Source: Nostoc sp. FACHB-892 (lineage in GTDB: Bacteria; Cyanobacteriota; Cyanobacteriia; Cyanobacteriales; Nostocaceae). Taken from it: DNA of 64,000 nt. Positions 1-9,227 of the stretch are shown one piece after another. The notes beneath the pieces are model-generated. The model searched no databases, was not told the DNA's origin, and was given only the letters and a program-made list of their open reading frames with translations. Positions within the stretch are counted from its first letter, which is position 1; each line of letters begins with the position of its first letter. The position numbers and the translations under genes are program-made. The stretch covers positions 303,250 to 367,249 of the forward strand of contig NZ_JACJTR010000005.1 of NCBI RefSeq assembly GCF_014698795.1, given 5' to 3'.

Positions 1-284
1 GCAACTAATTGCACAACCTCTTGAGCATCAGCGATGCCAACAGAACCATTAGCTACATTTGCATTCTTAGATATAACGACAATTGCTTGTGCTTGTGAAT
101 CTTTTAAGTTATTGCGGCTAATAGTAACACTAGGCCCGGCAAAAAGACTTTGAGTGAAGACTCCATCAGCAACACAAGGAACTGATGATTTAATAAATAC
201 AAAATCATCAGTTTTATCTCGTATTCCCAAATTAGTAATAAATGCACTAAAACCCTGAGGCGTGGAAGATATAATTGATGACAT
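1..284 (-). CDS. ArgJ-like N-acetyltransferase, N-terminal part (cut by window edge)
   Basis: An open frame starts at 284 on the minus strand and runs off the left edge, so only about 94 N-terminal residues are visible. The translation has the ArgJ N-terminal pattern: an early GFSAFITNLGIRDK segment, then CVADGVFTQSLFAGPSV, corresponding to the 'AGVFTTN...AAPV' region, then QAIVVISKNANVANGSVG, corresponding to the 'SGNANA.TG..G' oxyanion-hole region. ArgJ transfers acetyl groups between ornithine and glutamate in the cyclic arginine pathway. The autoprocessing Thr lies outside the window, so activity cannot be judged. The sequence differs enough from housekeeping ArgJ (KNANVANG instead of SGNANACTG) that an ArgJ-like paralogue for another acyl transfer is possible. 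No clear ribosome-binding site precedes the start. Confidence 0.6.
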   Translation of the reverse strand, partial: MSSIISSTPQGFSAFITNLGIRDKTDDFVFIKSSVPCVADGVFTQSLFAGPSVTISRNNLKDSQAQAIVVISKNANVANGSVGIADAQEVVQLV

Positions 285-438
285 TTTTTTTGATTTAATA
301 ATTTTGATTAATTATCTCATACCATTTGCAAAAATATTTATGGCATATAAATTGCCTGTAGGCTCGTATAGATAGATGTAAGCTTTTAGCAACCTATCTA
401 TAACAGAAAATCCATAAAATTTTCATGGAACCTAAAAG

Positions 439-1953
439 CTATAAATCAGTTAATATGACAGTAAATGTCGTCCAGCCGTTACCGCTTTCTACTTGAATGC
501 TTCCTTGCAGTTGTTTGACTAATTTTTCTACTATAGATAAACCTAATCCCGAACCACCTTGGTTCCAGATATCTGCATTGGGGAGGCGATAAAATTTCTC
601 AAATATTCGTGGTAGCTCTGTTACCGGAATTTCTGCTGAATTACTGACAATAATAATAGTTTTTGCGGGTGCTTCCAAGGAATTGTAACGTACGCTTAGG
701 GCAATTTCACCACCCGCAGGTGTGTATTTACAGGCATTATTGAGCAATTCTACTAAGATTCGTTCCAAACTAATACCATCTGAGAACAATGGCAGGAGAT
801 TTGAAGGGAGATTCAACTGTAGAGTTTGCTGATGTTCTTGAACACGGATTTGAAATGGCTCAATAACCCAAGGTAACCACTGTTGTAAGAGCAACGCATC
901 AGGTGTAATAACTGGATAAGATGAGCTTTCCAGCCGTTGTAAGTCTAGTAGATCGTTAATTAATTCTAGCTCACGATCGCACTCACCTTCCATCAGTTCT
1001 AGATAGCGTTGAGCTTCCTCAGTACCAGGAGATAATTGTATCATTTGAATCATTAACTTTATATTAGTCAGAGGCGATCGCAGTTCATGCGAAACTAAAT
1101 TCAAAAAGTCATTTTTAAGTTGATTTATCTCCTGCCATTGCACTACAAGTTGCTCTTGTTCAATTTGCTTTTGACGCGCCTCAATCGCTCGTTTTCGCTC
1201 AGTTATATCCCGAAAAACTAACACAGCGCCTGTAATATTATCTTGATCATCTTTAATTGGTGCAGCACTGTCATCAATTGGTATTTCTTCACCTTGTTTA
1301 GTAATTAGAATAGTTTCTGCTGGAAGACTGACGATAATCCCATCTTGAAGGACTTTTACAATCGGGCTTTCAATAGATTTATGAGTTTCTGCATTAGCAA
1401 TATTGAATATTTCTGATGAATTTCTGCCACAAGCTTCTTGCTGTTTCCATCCGGTGAGATTTTCAGCGACAGGATTCATAAAGGTTATCAATTCTTGCAT
1501 ATCGCTAGCAATCACACCATCGCTGATACTTTTTAAAAGGGCATCCAACCATTTTTTATTTACTTTTAATTGCCTTTCTAAACCATGTTTAGTCAGGGTT
1601 ATTTCAATATTTGTTTGTAGTTCTCTTTCTTTAAAAGGTTTGATTAAGTAGGCAAACGGCTCAGTTATCTTAGCTCGTTCCAATGTATTTTCATCTGCAT
1701 AAGCAGTCAAATAAATTACTGGAATATCTAAACGCTTATAGATTTGTTGAGCAGCTTCGATACCGTCCATTGATCCTTTTAGCCTAATATCCATTAGTAC
1801 TAAATCAGGGGATATTTCTACTGCTTTATTAATTGCTTCTTCTCCTGAAGAAGCGATAAAAGGAACGGTATAACCGAATTTTATAAGTCGATACTGTAAA
1901 TCTTTAGCAACAATAGCTTCATCTTCCACAACTAAAATTTTTGCGTTTGCCAT
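439..1953 (-). CDS. Hybrid sensor: REC - PAS - HisKA - HATPase histidine kinase
   Basis: Two-component protein of 504 residues. An N-terminal receiver domain (about 1-125) carries the acidic pair in VVEDE, the phospho-accepting Asp55 (LVLMDIRLKG) and the conserved Lys (LIKPF). A PAS domain follows (about 135-255, ending in the PAC signature DITERKR), then a HisKA dimerisation helix (NLVSHELRSPLTNIK) and a HATPase domain with an N box (NNACKYTP) and G box (GSGLGLSIVEKL). Receiver-first, kinase-last proteins usually accept phosphate from a partner kinase and then signal onward. The gene lies 18 bp downstream of the ethylene-receptor-like kinase on the same strand, so the two probably form one operon and phosphorelay. 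No membrane segment is visible; it should be cytoplasmic. Confidence 0.92.
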   Translation of the reverse strand: MANAKILVVEDEAIVAKDLQYRLIKFGYTVPFIASSGEEAINKAVEISPDLVLMDIRLKGSMDGIEAAQQIYKRLDIPVIYLTAYADENTLERAKITEPFAYLIKPFKERELQTNIEITLTKHGLERQLKVNKKWLDALLKSISDGVIASDMQELITFMNPVAENLTGWKQQEACGRNSSEIFNIANAETHKSIESPIVKVLQDGIIVSLPAETILITKQGEEIPIDDSAAPIKDDQDNITGAVLVFRDITERKRAIEARQKQIEQEQLVVQWQEINQLKNDFLNLVSHELRSPLTNIKLMIQMIQLSPGTEEAQRYLELMEGECDRELELINDLLDLQRLESSSYPVITPDALLLQQWLPWVIEPFQIRVQEHQQTLQLNLPSNLLPLFSDGISLERILVELLNNACKYTPAGGEIALSVRYNSLEAPAKTIIIVSNSAEIPVTELPRIFEKFYRLPNADIWNQGGSGLGLSIVEKLVKQLQGSIQVESGNGWTTFTVILTDL

Positions 1954-1971
1954 CTTGTAGTTATTTTATCT

Positions 1972-3948
1972 TTAACCTAATGTAAATACCATATGGCACT
2001 CTACTCCACTAGCACCTGTTATATGGAGATTTCCTCCAAGTTGATTGGTTAAGGCATCTACTAACTGCCAACCTAAAGAGGCCATATTTTTGAAATTAAA
2101 ATTTGATGGTAAACCAATTCCATTATCACTAACTACCAGTGTAACCTGATGGTCATGATTTTTTTGAATACCGATATAAATCGTACCATTTATATCTGTT
2201 GTAAATGCATATTTTAATGAATTGGATACAAGCTCATGGATAATTAAGCTACACGGAATTGCTGTATCTAAGCCTAGAAACAGTTGCTCATCGATATTTA
2301 TTGTCAGAGCGATCGCATCTTCATCGACTTCGTATGCACTAAATAAACTGGCTACCAAATCTCGGATATATTCACCAAAATCAATCTTTGCTAAATCTTG
2401 TGACTGATACAATTTTTCGTGAACTAGAGCCATTGACGCAATCCGTTGTTGGCTTTGTTTGAATATTACCAAATCGTCTTTATCTTTGATATAAGCAGAT
2501 TGCAAGCTTAACAGACTAGAAATAACTTGTAAATTATTTTTGACACGATGGTAAATTTCTTTTAATAACACCTCTTTTTCTAAGAGTGATGCTTTGATTT
2601 GCTCCTCCCATTGCTTGCGATCGCGCTGCGCGGCTTGCCGTTCGGTAATGTCTTCGACCACAGCAATAAAATACTTTGGCTCTCCACTAGGTTCACGCAT
2701 TAAAGATACGGTGAGATTAACCCAAACTATGGAGCTATCTTTGCAGAAATAGCGCTTTTCCATTGAGTAAGTTTGAATCTTATCTGCTAAAACCTGGTCA
2801 ACATATTTCAGGTCGGCGTTAAGATCATCTGGATGAGTAATATCTTGGAAAGTTAGCAACTGTAGTTCTTCGAGTGTGTAACCAACAATATCGCAAAGCC
2901 TCTGGTTAACTAACAACCATCTTCCATCTATATCTACATGGGCGATGCCAACAGCAGCTTGATGGAATGCAGCCCGGAATCGCTGTTCGCTTTCCCGCAA
3001 CGCTTGCTCTATTCGCTGGCGCTCAGTAATTTCTGCTTGTAGTGATTGATTAATTGTTTTTAACTCTGCTGTCCGTTGCTCAACTTTGTTTTCTAGTTGG
3101 TAAAGTAGGCTACTTAATGCCTCCTCTACTTGCTTGCGCCCAGTGATGTCAGTATGTGAGCCTGCCATCCGCACTACATTACCGTTTTCATCCCACAGTG
3201 CCTGACCTCGATCTAAAATCCATTTATAAGTACGGTCTTTACATATAACTCGATATTCAGCAATGTAAAACGGTGTCTTTTGAGCAAAGTGATCTTGAAC
3301 TGCTTGTGTCACCCAGTTAAGATCATCAGGATGCACTCGTGTCAGCCTTTCATCTAAATGGTTAGAAATTTCGTGGTCTTCATAACCGAGCATTTCTTTC
3401 CAGCGAGCCGAGAAGAAAACTTCATTGGTTTTAACATTCCAGTCCCAAATTCCATCATTATTGCCGCGCAAAGCTAATTGCCAGCGTTGCTCGCTTTCCC
3501 TCAACACCTCCTCAGTCCGTATACGTTCTGTAATTTCCTTTGCTAGTTGAGAATTTGCAGTCTCTAGTTGGGCAGGACTCGGTAGAGCCAGTGCCTGGGG
3601 TATTAATGGCACAAGTTCTATAGCTGTCAATACGGAGACGAAAGCGGTGATAGCTTTAATTAACCCTGATAGCCAATAGGTAGGGTACCAAAGCGTCCAC
3701 ACATCCATTAAATGGGTTGTGCCACAAGCAATGATGAATGTGCCAAACATCAGGAACATCCAGCCGAAAGGTATATCTCGCCGTTTACGGACAAAATAAA
3801 CCAACATCACTGGAATTGAATAATAAGCAAGTCCAATTAATACATCTGAAACTAGGTGCAACCAAACCAATTCTGGTTTCCAGAGGTAGCAATGTCCGTG
3901 GGGAATAAACTGGCTAGTAGAGAAAAAATTATTTAAAAATTCCATCAT
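1972..3948 (-). CDS. Ethylene-receptor-like (ETR1-type) membrane sensor, PAS-PAS-HisKA_2 kinase
   Basis: 658 residues. The first ~110 residues hold three hydrophobic helices matching the ethylene-binding domain of plant ETR1 and cyanobacterial homologues. The second helix has Cys75 and His79 in [17 protein letters not shown], the same C-x3-H spacing as the copper-coordinating C65/H69 of ETR1. Two PAS/PAC modules follow (about 150-275 and 320-445, each ending in a DITGRK/DITERQ-type PAC motif). The C-terminal kinase is of the HisKA_2 type ([20 protein letters not shown]) with an HATPase ([19 protein letters not shown]). Most other cyanobacterial ethylene receptors I recall combine this domain with PAS/GAF modules and a HisKA kinase, so HisKA_2 is a less usual output. 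Start is ATG 3948 or the adjacent ATG 3945. Copper and ethylene binding are inferred from the two residues. Confidence 0.88.
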   Translation of the reverse strand: MMEFLNNFFSTSQFIPHGHCYLWKPELVWLHLVSDVLIGLAYYSIPVMLVYFVRKRRDIPFGWMFLMFGTFIIACGTTHLMDVWTLWYPTYWLSGLIKAITAFVSVLTAIELVPLIPQALALPSPAQLETANSQLAKEITERIRTEEVLRESEQRWQLALRGNNDGIWDWNVKTNEVFFSARWKEMLGYEDHEISNHLDERLTRVHPDDLNWVTQAVQDHFAQKTPFYIAEYRVICKDRTYKWILDRGQALWDENGNVVRMAGSHTDITGRKQVEEALSSLLYQLENKVEQRTAELKTINQSLQAEITERQRIEQALRESEQRFRAAFHQAAVGIAHVDIDGRWLLVNQRLCDIVGYTLEELQLLTFQDITHPDDLNADLKYVDQVLADKIQTYSMEKRYFCKDSSIVWVNLTVSLMREPSGEPKYFIAVVEDITERQAAQRDRKQWEEQIKASLLEKEVLLKEIYHRVKNNLQVISSLLSLQSAYIKDKDDLVIFKQSQQRIASMALVHEKLYQSQDLAKIDFGEYIRDLVASLFSAYEVDEDAIALTINIDEQLFLGLDTAIPCSLIIHELVSNSLKYAFTTDINGTIYIGIQKNHDHQVTLVVSDNGIGLPSNFNFKNMASLGWQLVDALTNQLGGNLHITGASGVECHMVFTLG

Positions 3949-4349
3949 AAAAACCTATACACTGCACAAGTCTCACCAAAGTCTAAAGTGTAATAAAGCA
4001 AGAGGCTTTAAGTTTAAGCACCTTTAGTAGAAATACAGACGTTTATAGTGTGGCTTCTCATACTCTTCATGAGAACACGTTCGGCGTTTGTCAGAGCTTT
4101 CTTGTACTAGCGTTAGGCTAGTACAGAATAAAAGTTTAGGCTTCTACATTCTATATCTGTCACCCTTTCTGAGCTTTTTAACCTGATAAGGTAAAGTTTA
4201 TTGAAATTAAAGTACCGCGATCGCTTTGGTTTTTGTTACCGTAGATTCTCTGAAATGAACTCTTTATATATAAATACCTTTACGAAATCACAGTAATATT
4301 TCGCTTATATAATATAATTAATACTTAGATTGTAAGTATATTTTCCCGT

Positions 4350-4370
4350 TAAGAGGTTATTTGAAAAGTA
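4350..4370 (+). repeat. Solo IS-end-like sequence
   Basis: TAAGAGGTTATTTGAAAAGTA at this position differs at only two or three bases from the sequence at 7360-7380, which directly precedes a decayed IS5-type transposase. It is probably a leftover terminus of a related insertion sequence. Confidence 0.45.
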
Positions 4371-4500
4371 TTTTACTGCCCATCGCCAAGTTCCATCAGC
4401 GCCTTGCCAGCTTTAAAAAAGGCTCTCTCCGCTTTGCCTTTCAGGTGCAGGCAGTAACCCGGATTTTTCACCAAATTTATGAAACCCAAGTCTAGAGGCT

Positions 4501-4566
4501 GTAGGGGCGGGTTCACAAATAAATATGCTTCAATCATTCACGAATATCTCGTGAACCCGCCCCTAC
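4501..4566. repeat. Short palindromic element with perfect 16-bp arms
   Basis: The arms GTAGGGGCGGGTTCAC (4501-4516) and GTGAACCCGCCCCTAC (4551-4566) are perfect reverse complements around a 34-base AT-rich centre. A diverged relative with GTAGGGGTGGGTTT / AAACCTGCCCCTAT arms occurs at about 21570-21634. This is a dispersed, probably non-autonomous palindromic repeat. Confidence 0.8.
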
Positions 4567-4691
4567 CATTTTGTGAGAAATGCGGGAGTAAGCGTAGCCC
4601 CTTCAATGCAGACATACATCCATTCTGTGTTTTTCGTATAATCTAAGCTTTGGGATGTTTCCGGTTTGGGTACAAATCCTCACTATATTTC

Positions 4692-4808
4692 AATACGCTT
4701 GGGTTAAACATCTCTTTCTTCTCTCTGCGCCTCGGCGGTAGCCTGGGGTAAGCCGCTTTTAAAAAATTGGCTTTGGTAACAGGGTTTTAGCCTTAACTGA
4801 GCTGTATT
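4692..4808. mobile_element. MITE-like family B, copy 1
   Basis: The outer arms AATACGCTTGGGTTAA and TTAACTGAGCTGTATT form an imperfect terminal inverted repeat. The interior (CTCTGCG...CTCGGCGGT...AAAAAATTGGCTTTGGTAA) is shared with the better preserved copy at 32209-32318. It has no coding capacity. Confidence 0.65.
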
Positions 4809-4852
4809 GCATTATATTTGATTCTCAACTCTTTAATTCTAATGACAATGAA

Positions 4853-5647
4853 TTACTTGTATAAAAAAGATAAGGGATTGCTCATATTTTCCGCAAAACC
4901 AAGAACACCACGATCGCGATGTTCATAAATTAATTTTCCTTGAGAATCAAATAGAAAAGTCCCTCCCCGTTGTGTCAAATAAGATGAATCTGGTACATAA
5001 GTATTCCAATTGCTCAAAACTTCAGTCATGTTTCTCAGGCGCAGGGTTGCTAGTTCAAAAGGACGCTGAAAACCTTTTCCTCCAGCAGCGTTGAAAAATG
5101 AACCTTTCATTGGTGGTAAAGGTGTACCCGTCACAACTTCCTCATCAGCAATTAACTGAGGAGCATTATAATCACCTTTATAACCCCGAAAAACTTCCTT
5201 CAGAGTTCCGGGACTACCAATCCCAGCACACATTAGCATTAAATTCAGCCAAGCTTTTTGTGACGTTGATAGCGTTGGGAATTGTATAGATAAACCACGA
5301 TAAAGCTCTAAAAAAGCGTGAATTTCAGCTATTGTATCCACAAACAGCCATTCTTGAGGAAATCCTGTATATTCACAAAACTTGACACCAGAATTGCGGT
5401 TTCCAATTCCAATAGCGCGAATTGTGATTCCTCTTGCTTGAATCTTTTCTTTTTCTTTTCGCAGCCACCAAGCGTATTCTAAATTATCAAAATCTCCCAA
5501 CTGCGACCAAATAAGTACGAGCAACTTTGAACTATTCGAGCAACCATCTAAAACGGGTTTAATCTCTCCATCACTTACTCGCAAGCGTTGAGTTTGACTC
5601 AAAATCGAGTAAATATCTGGAGAATTGGAGCGTGTTTGGGTATTCAT
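4853..5647 (-). CDS. AhpC/TSA-type redoxin-fold protein without peroxidatic cysteine motif
   Basis: 264 residues. The C-terminal part has the sequence pattern of peroxiredoxin-like (AhpC-TSA_2) proteins: RGGTFLFDSQGKLIYEHRDR followed by GVLGFAENM. The expected thioredoxin-fold strand (KLLVLIWSQLGDFDNLEYAW) is present, but where peroxiredoxins carry the active-site Cys or CxxC this protein has none, so a classical peroxidase reaction is unlikely. A mid-protein region (FRGYKGDYNAPQLIADEEVV) matches the longer cyanobacterial members of the group. It has no signal peptide or membrane segment. Its neighbours are unrelated and separated by repeat DNA, so it is probably monocistronic. The assignment is to fold and family; the reaction is unknown. 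Confidence 0.7.
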   Translation of the reverse strand: MNTQTRSNSPDIYSILSQTQRLRVSDGEIKPVLDGCSNSSKLLVLIWSQLGDFDNLEYAWWLRKEKEKIQARGITIRAIGIGNRNSGVKFCEYTGFPQEWLFVDTIAEIHAFLELYRGLSIQFPTLSTSQKAWLNLMLMCAGIGSPGTLKEVFRGYKGDYNAPQLIADEEVVTGTPLPPMKGSFFNAAGGKGFQRPFELATLRLRNMTEVLSNWNTYVPDSSYLTQRGGTFLFDSQGKLIYEHRDRGVLGFAENMSNPLSFLYK

Positions 5648-6060
5648 TTAGGTTATAGCAACAGTCTTCAGATAAGATTTGAGATGGATTCGGACAATAA
5701 GGGACTTTCAACTAAAAAAATATCCCATCCCTGCGGGACGCTACGCGTAGCTTGCTTTCCCAGAGGGGTACGCATTTAGGGCAGGGGAGCAGGGGGAAAA
5801 ACAGTAGTGTTGAGTTCAGAAATTTGGATAATTTATTTTTTGGAGTCCCTAACCCTGATGTACTAATGCTCGTCCTTGCTCTGACAAGAAGGGCTGTAGG
5901 GCGAACACTAACTTTGCAACCATTGAATTGGTACTAGTACCGCAAGGCGGAAGTCAAAAGTCAAAAGTCAAAATAAATGCAGCATAGGCGTTTCGTTGAT
6001 TTGGAATGGGTTGTATATTTCCGCCGCGCTGTACTAGTAAAGTAAATGCATCACTAGTGT
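5648..6060. other. Gene-free interval with MITE-like element
   Basis: About 410 bp. It is dominated by the family A element at 5698-5852, with a GC-rich palindromic insert inside it. The remainder shows no gene. Short overlapping frames here have no recognisable protein features. Confidence 0.55.
5698..5852. mobile_element. MITE-like family A, copy 1
   Basis: The left end TAAGGGACTTTCAACTAAAA and the right end ATTTTTTGGAGTCCCTAA are near-complementary. The same ends occur in copies at 32002-32147, 32331-32519 and 55456-55576. A purine-rich GGGGCAGGGG-type core is shared with copies 2 and 4. This copy also contains a CTACGCGTAG palindromic repeat. Confidence 0.75.
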
Positions 6061-6336
6061 TTAAGGTGCTACTTTTTCCCGAAACTGTTTACCAGCAGAA
6101 AATGCAGGTACTTTGGTAGCTGGAATCGTGATTGTCTCATTGGTTTTGGGATTACGTCCTTCACGTTGAGAGCGTTCGCGTCGCTCGAATGAGCCAAACC
6201 CTATAAGTGTTACCTTCTCACCATTAGCTACAGCTTCGGTAACAACTGACAAAAAAGCACTAATAACTTCATCGGCTTGCTTTTTTGTAATGTTGATCTT
6301 TGCTGCTACAGCATCTACTAATTCACCTTTGTTCAT
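6061..6336 (-). CDS. hup: HU-family nucleoid DNA-binding protein
   Basis: 91 residues, the usual HU size. It starts MNKGELVDAVAAKINITKKQ and has the family's GFGSFERRERSQREGRNP signature. That signature leads into the DNA-clamping beta arm, with the conserved NPxTxExxxIPA stretch (NPKTNETITIPATKVPAF) and a C-terminal FREKV helix. It acts as a dimer bending and compacting DNA. A purine-rich AGAGGAA lies just upstream of the ATG on the minus strand, a good ribosome-binding site. The gene stands alone. Filamentous cyanobacteria often carry several HU genes; whether this is the main one cannot be told here. Confidence 0.95.
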   Translation of the reverse strand: MNKGELVDAVAAKINITKKQADEVISAFLSVVTEAVANGEKVTLIGFGSFERRERSQREGRNPKTNETITIPATKVPAFSAGKQFREKVAP

Positions 6337-6812
6337 AAATTTCCTCTAAGCATTGCAAGTAAAGGAAATGTAGCATTAATAACTATTATCAGGAAAGGGG
6401 GAAAAGGAATAAGAATCAAACAATACATGAAAATTAACAATGCCCGACTAATATTGCATTCTTGCCCCGTCCCAGATTTTCTTTGATTAGTAACCCATCA
6501 CCAGTAGCCAGGGTAAACAATGGTTTATGGAGGTTTTTATTATCTGGGCAATCGCGTAGTTATGATTAGAAAATTTTATATTTACGCAATGTCGCACAAT
6601 TTTTAGGATAATAAAAATTGTGCGACATTGCATTGTATTACAGACGAGTAGAATTGTTGCGATCGCTATACGGGATCATTATGCAAAGTTTAGGCATGAG
6701 TTGTTTTTCGTCAACAAACGACCTTTGCTTTGATCTTGGTCAGATCAACATTTAATGATCGCCTGTTGACACAAATGAGAGAATATATCACGCTTGAGTG
6801 CAAACGATATTC
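6337..6812. other. Intergenic region with strong hairpin
   Basis: About 475 bp between HU and the secreted protein. The main feature is the perfect 20-bp inverted repeat at 6586-6631. No coding frame with recognisable features was found. Confidence 0.5.
6586..6631. repeat. Perfect 20-bp-arm hairpin
   Basis: GCAATGTCGCACAATTTTTA (6586-6605) and its exact reverse complement (6612-6631) flank a 6-base loop. It could act as a bidirectional terminator for the minus-strand gene ending at 6813, or be a very small palindromic transposable remnant. The long perfect arms favour the latter. Confidence 0.75.
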
Positions 6813-7184
6813 TTATTTTTGTTTGCAGCTTGCGGTAGGTTCTACATTGTAGAAAGTCCCTGGCTTGGGATTAATTGAACGCAACTCTTGGATAAAAGCA
6901 TTAAATTTTGTATTGCTTATGCCGAAGCCAGCTTCAGCACAAGCAGATAAACCCCCTTCGATGGGAATAGGAGATCCCACCCTGGGACTAAATACAATGA
7001 ATTTATCGACAGTGCCAGTGGCGACCCCAAACCCGATAACCTGGCGAATTGTTCGCAAAGCAGCATTATCTAAGGAACCACCAATACTGCCAATACTGAT
7101 ATTAACCGCACGACTCTCAGCAAACGCCGGCGCACTAATCGACAATACTGCCCCGACAATAATCAAAGAGGTGAACTTCTTCAT
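6813..7184 (-). CDS. Small secreted protein of unknown function
   Basis: Unrecognised family. The ATG at 7184 is preferred over an upstream in-frame start because GGAAGGGAAA sits directly before it; this gives 123 residues. Residues 1-22 (MKKFTSLIIVGAVLSISAPA then FAE) are a typical Sec signal peptide with an AxA cleavage site. The mature part has two cysteines (SACAEAGFG and the C-terminal TASCKQK), which may form a disulfide in the periplasm. It also has a Gly/Ile-rich N-terminal stretch (NISIGSIGGSL). It is monocistronic and bordered by IS debris on its upstream side. No function is proposed. Confidence 0.6.
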   Translation of the reverse strand: MKKFTSLIIVGAVLSISAPAFAESRAVNISIGSIGGSLDNAALRTIRQVIGFGVATGTVDKFIVFSPRVGSPIPIEGGLSACAEAGFGISNTKFNAFIQELRSINPKPGTFYNVEPTASCKQK

Positions 7185-7360
7185 TTTCCCTTCCTTCAAA
7201 AAATTGAAAAACTAATACAGAGTTTCTGACATGGATGAGGTACATTAGAAACTTTACCATGTAAGAATTTCAGATATCTTGTTGTACCTCAGTCGACTCA
7301 AAACCTATGTAGGTAAAAAAGCGTAGACTAACTCTTTATTATACGGAAAATTTCTATTTT

Positions 7361-7820
7361 AAGAGGTTGTTTGAAAAGTTCCCTGTTGAGTAAAAAAAGC
7401 TCTCAGGGCATAAGCTGTAGATACGTATATACAGCACCATTGAGAGCGATGAGTAAAGCATACTCTAGTAACCTGACCCAAAGTCAATTCGAGTTAATTG
7501 AACCCCTGATCCCTGTGGCTAAATCTGGTGGTCGTCCACGAGAAGTAGAAATCTGGGCAGTGCTAAACGCCATTTTTTATGTACTGGTTCAAGGCTGCAA
7601 GTGGCGAGACCTACCTGAGAATTTCCCGGCATGGCAGACGGTGTACACATATTTCCGTAATTGGCGTATTGATGGCAGAGTGGTAGTGGCATATTTACCA
7701 CTACCTCAAGATTACCTGAAGCCAGAGGGGCTTTTGGAGTATGAGAAATTCCGCATACAGGATACTTATGGAATGAGCCTTACCCCGGAACTGGTTGAAA
7801 AAAATGATGGGGGAAGCTGA
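7361..7820 (+). pseudogene. Truncated IS5-type transposase remnant
   Basis: From ATG 7449 the frame reads MSKAYSSNLTQSQFELIEPL and continues through GGRPREVEIWAVLNAIFYV and CKWRDLPENFPAWQTVYTYF. This is the N-terminal DUF4096-type half of IS5-family transposases. Homology stops near residue 80 (NWRIDGRV) and is replaced by unrelated sequence ending at 7820; the catalytic DDE half is missing. The element's left end is visible as AAGAGGTTGTTTGAAAAGT at 7361. About 120 bp after 7820 may be further decayed coding debris. It cannot transpose on its own. Confidence 0.8.
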
Positions 7821-8405
7821 TACGGAAGATTGCCGCGCTGGAGGCGATATTGGCAACGCCTGGGGAAATGATTACTGCGTTTGCCCTGGCTTGGCACAGA
7901 CTCTGATTTTTCAAGAGTACCCTTAAGGGTACTAGATGTGACAATACAACTTTCATAAAGTGGAAAAAACATCGTCAATCTAATTGTAAATGAATGTAAA
8001 TTTTAATCTTAGCTTTGCATAAAACCGGAAAAATAAAACTGAGTAATACTTAAATATAAAACTTACACATTGACAAAAGCAATTAAATATGGGTATGCAC
8101 TTTCAAGCATTCAAGCTTGATTTTTTCACTATTAGCCAGCGATCGCTGCCGACTTACTTACGCCATACAAAAATATTAGACACAATCCGGAATGGTGCAA
8201 TTTGATTTTGTAGCTAGATATATCGTTACAAAAGTCAGATCGAGCCGATTAATCCTCAATGGTTTTTACTATTTTTACTCTTAAGAACAATCGTTTGGAT
8301 AAACCTCTAGTTTAAAAGAGAAATGGATTTCAATACTTCTCTGGTATTCTACTTCCTACTTTGCTCATTTTCAAACATCTAGTCACAAAATATTAGGAAA
8401 AGATA
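7821..8405. other. Intergenic region upstream of the AraC-type regulator
   Basis: About 585 bp. The first ~100 bp look like decayed IS sequence. The rest is AT-rich and should contain the promoter of the regulator at 8406. No gene, tRNA or clear operator was recognised. Confidence 0.45.
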
Positions 8406-9227
8406 ATGACAAAGATTTTGGTTATTGATACGGAAAATCAAGCCCGTAATATGTTTTTAAAATGTTTGGAGGAAGAAGGATTCGATGTGATAGGTGCAGA
8501 AAATGGCCTTGTCGGTATTGAGCGGGCACAAGAGCACTTACCCGATTTAATAATCAGCGATATTCTAATGCCAAAACTTAATGGTTATGGTGTCTTAAGA
8601 GCGCTGCGGCAAAACCCTATCACAGCGATGATCTTGTTGATTTTTGTCACAACCAAAGTGACTCAGGCTGACATTCGCAAAGGCATGGAACTCGGAGCTG
8701 ATGACTATCTCACTAAGCCCTGTAGACCAGAGGAATTACTGAGAGCGATAATATCTCGTCTGGAAAGACAAGCCTCGCTCCAAAAGTGGTATGCTGCACA
8801 GTTCCAGCCACTTTTAAAATCACCCGAAATTGAGATTACGAAACCGAATACACCTCAATTGATTTTTCCGTCTGACCCCCAGTTGAAAAAAGTATTTTAT
8901 TTCATTGAGGCTAATTATAACCAACAGATTAGTCTCAATGACATAGCCCTGGCAGTAGGTTATTCTCCTAGTTACCTTTCTAAACTAGTACGACATAAAA
9001 CTGGACAAACTATACAAAGTTGGATTATTCAGCGCCGAATGGCAGCAGCACGTTCCTTACTTGTAGGAACTTCAGAAAGAGTGGAACAGATTGCTACATT
9101 GGTGGGGTATCAACATCCAGTTCATTTTTTTCGCCAGTTTCGCCAATATCACGGGGCAACTCCCCTAGCTTGGAGAAAGGCAAAGGCGCATTGCAGCTTT
9201 ATTAAATACGATATTCACCAAAGCTAA
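8406..9227 (+). CDS. Response regulator with AraC-type DNA-binding domain
   Basis: 273 residues. The receiver domain (about 1-125) has phospho-accepting Asp52 (LIISDILMPKLNG) and the conserved Lys in DDYLTKPCRPEE. After a linker, a C-terminal AraC/XylS domain (about 175-265) shows both helix-turn-helix units: LNDIALAVGYSPSYLSKLVR and VEQIATLVGYQHPVHFFRQF, followed by the family's P-x-x-WR end (TPLAWRK). It is a DNA-binding regulator activated by phosphorylation. It is the first gene of a long plus-strand run leading into two metabolic clusters, so it is a candidate regulator of them, with the cognate kinase possibly the ethylene-receptor-like sensor. In Synechocystis, as I recall, an ethylene-receptor gene is followed by a REC-AraC gene; here they are separated by about 4.5 kb. 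Confidence 0.93.
   Translation: MTKILVIDTENQARNMFLKCLEEEGFDVIGAENGLVGIERAQEHLPDLIISDILMPKLNGYGVLRALRQNPITAMILLIFVTTKVTQADIRKGMELGADDYLTKPCRPEELLRAIISRLERQASLQKWYAAQFQPLLKSPEIEITKPNTPQLIFPSDPQLKKVFYFIEANYNQQISLNDIALAVGYSPSYLSKLVRHKTGQTIQSWIIQRRMAAARSLLVGTSERVEQIATLVGYQHPVHFFRQFRQYHGATPLAWRKAKAHCSFIKYDIHQS

Larger units (their letters stand above)
3949..4852. other. Gene-free interval with IS end and palindromic repeats
   Basis: About 900 bp without a credible gene, upstream of the sensory operon. It holds a 21-bp sequence at 4350-4370 matching the end of the decayed IS5-type element near 7361, a perfect 16-bp inverted repeat at 4501-4566, and one copy of MITE-like family B at 4692-4808. The sensory operon promoter should lie between roughly 3950 and 4150, but no convincing -35/-10 pair was picked by eye. 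Confidence 0.6.
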
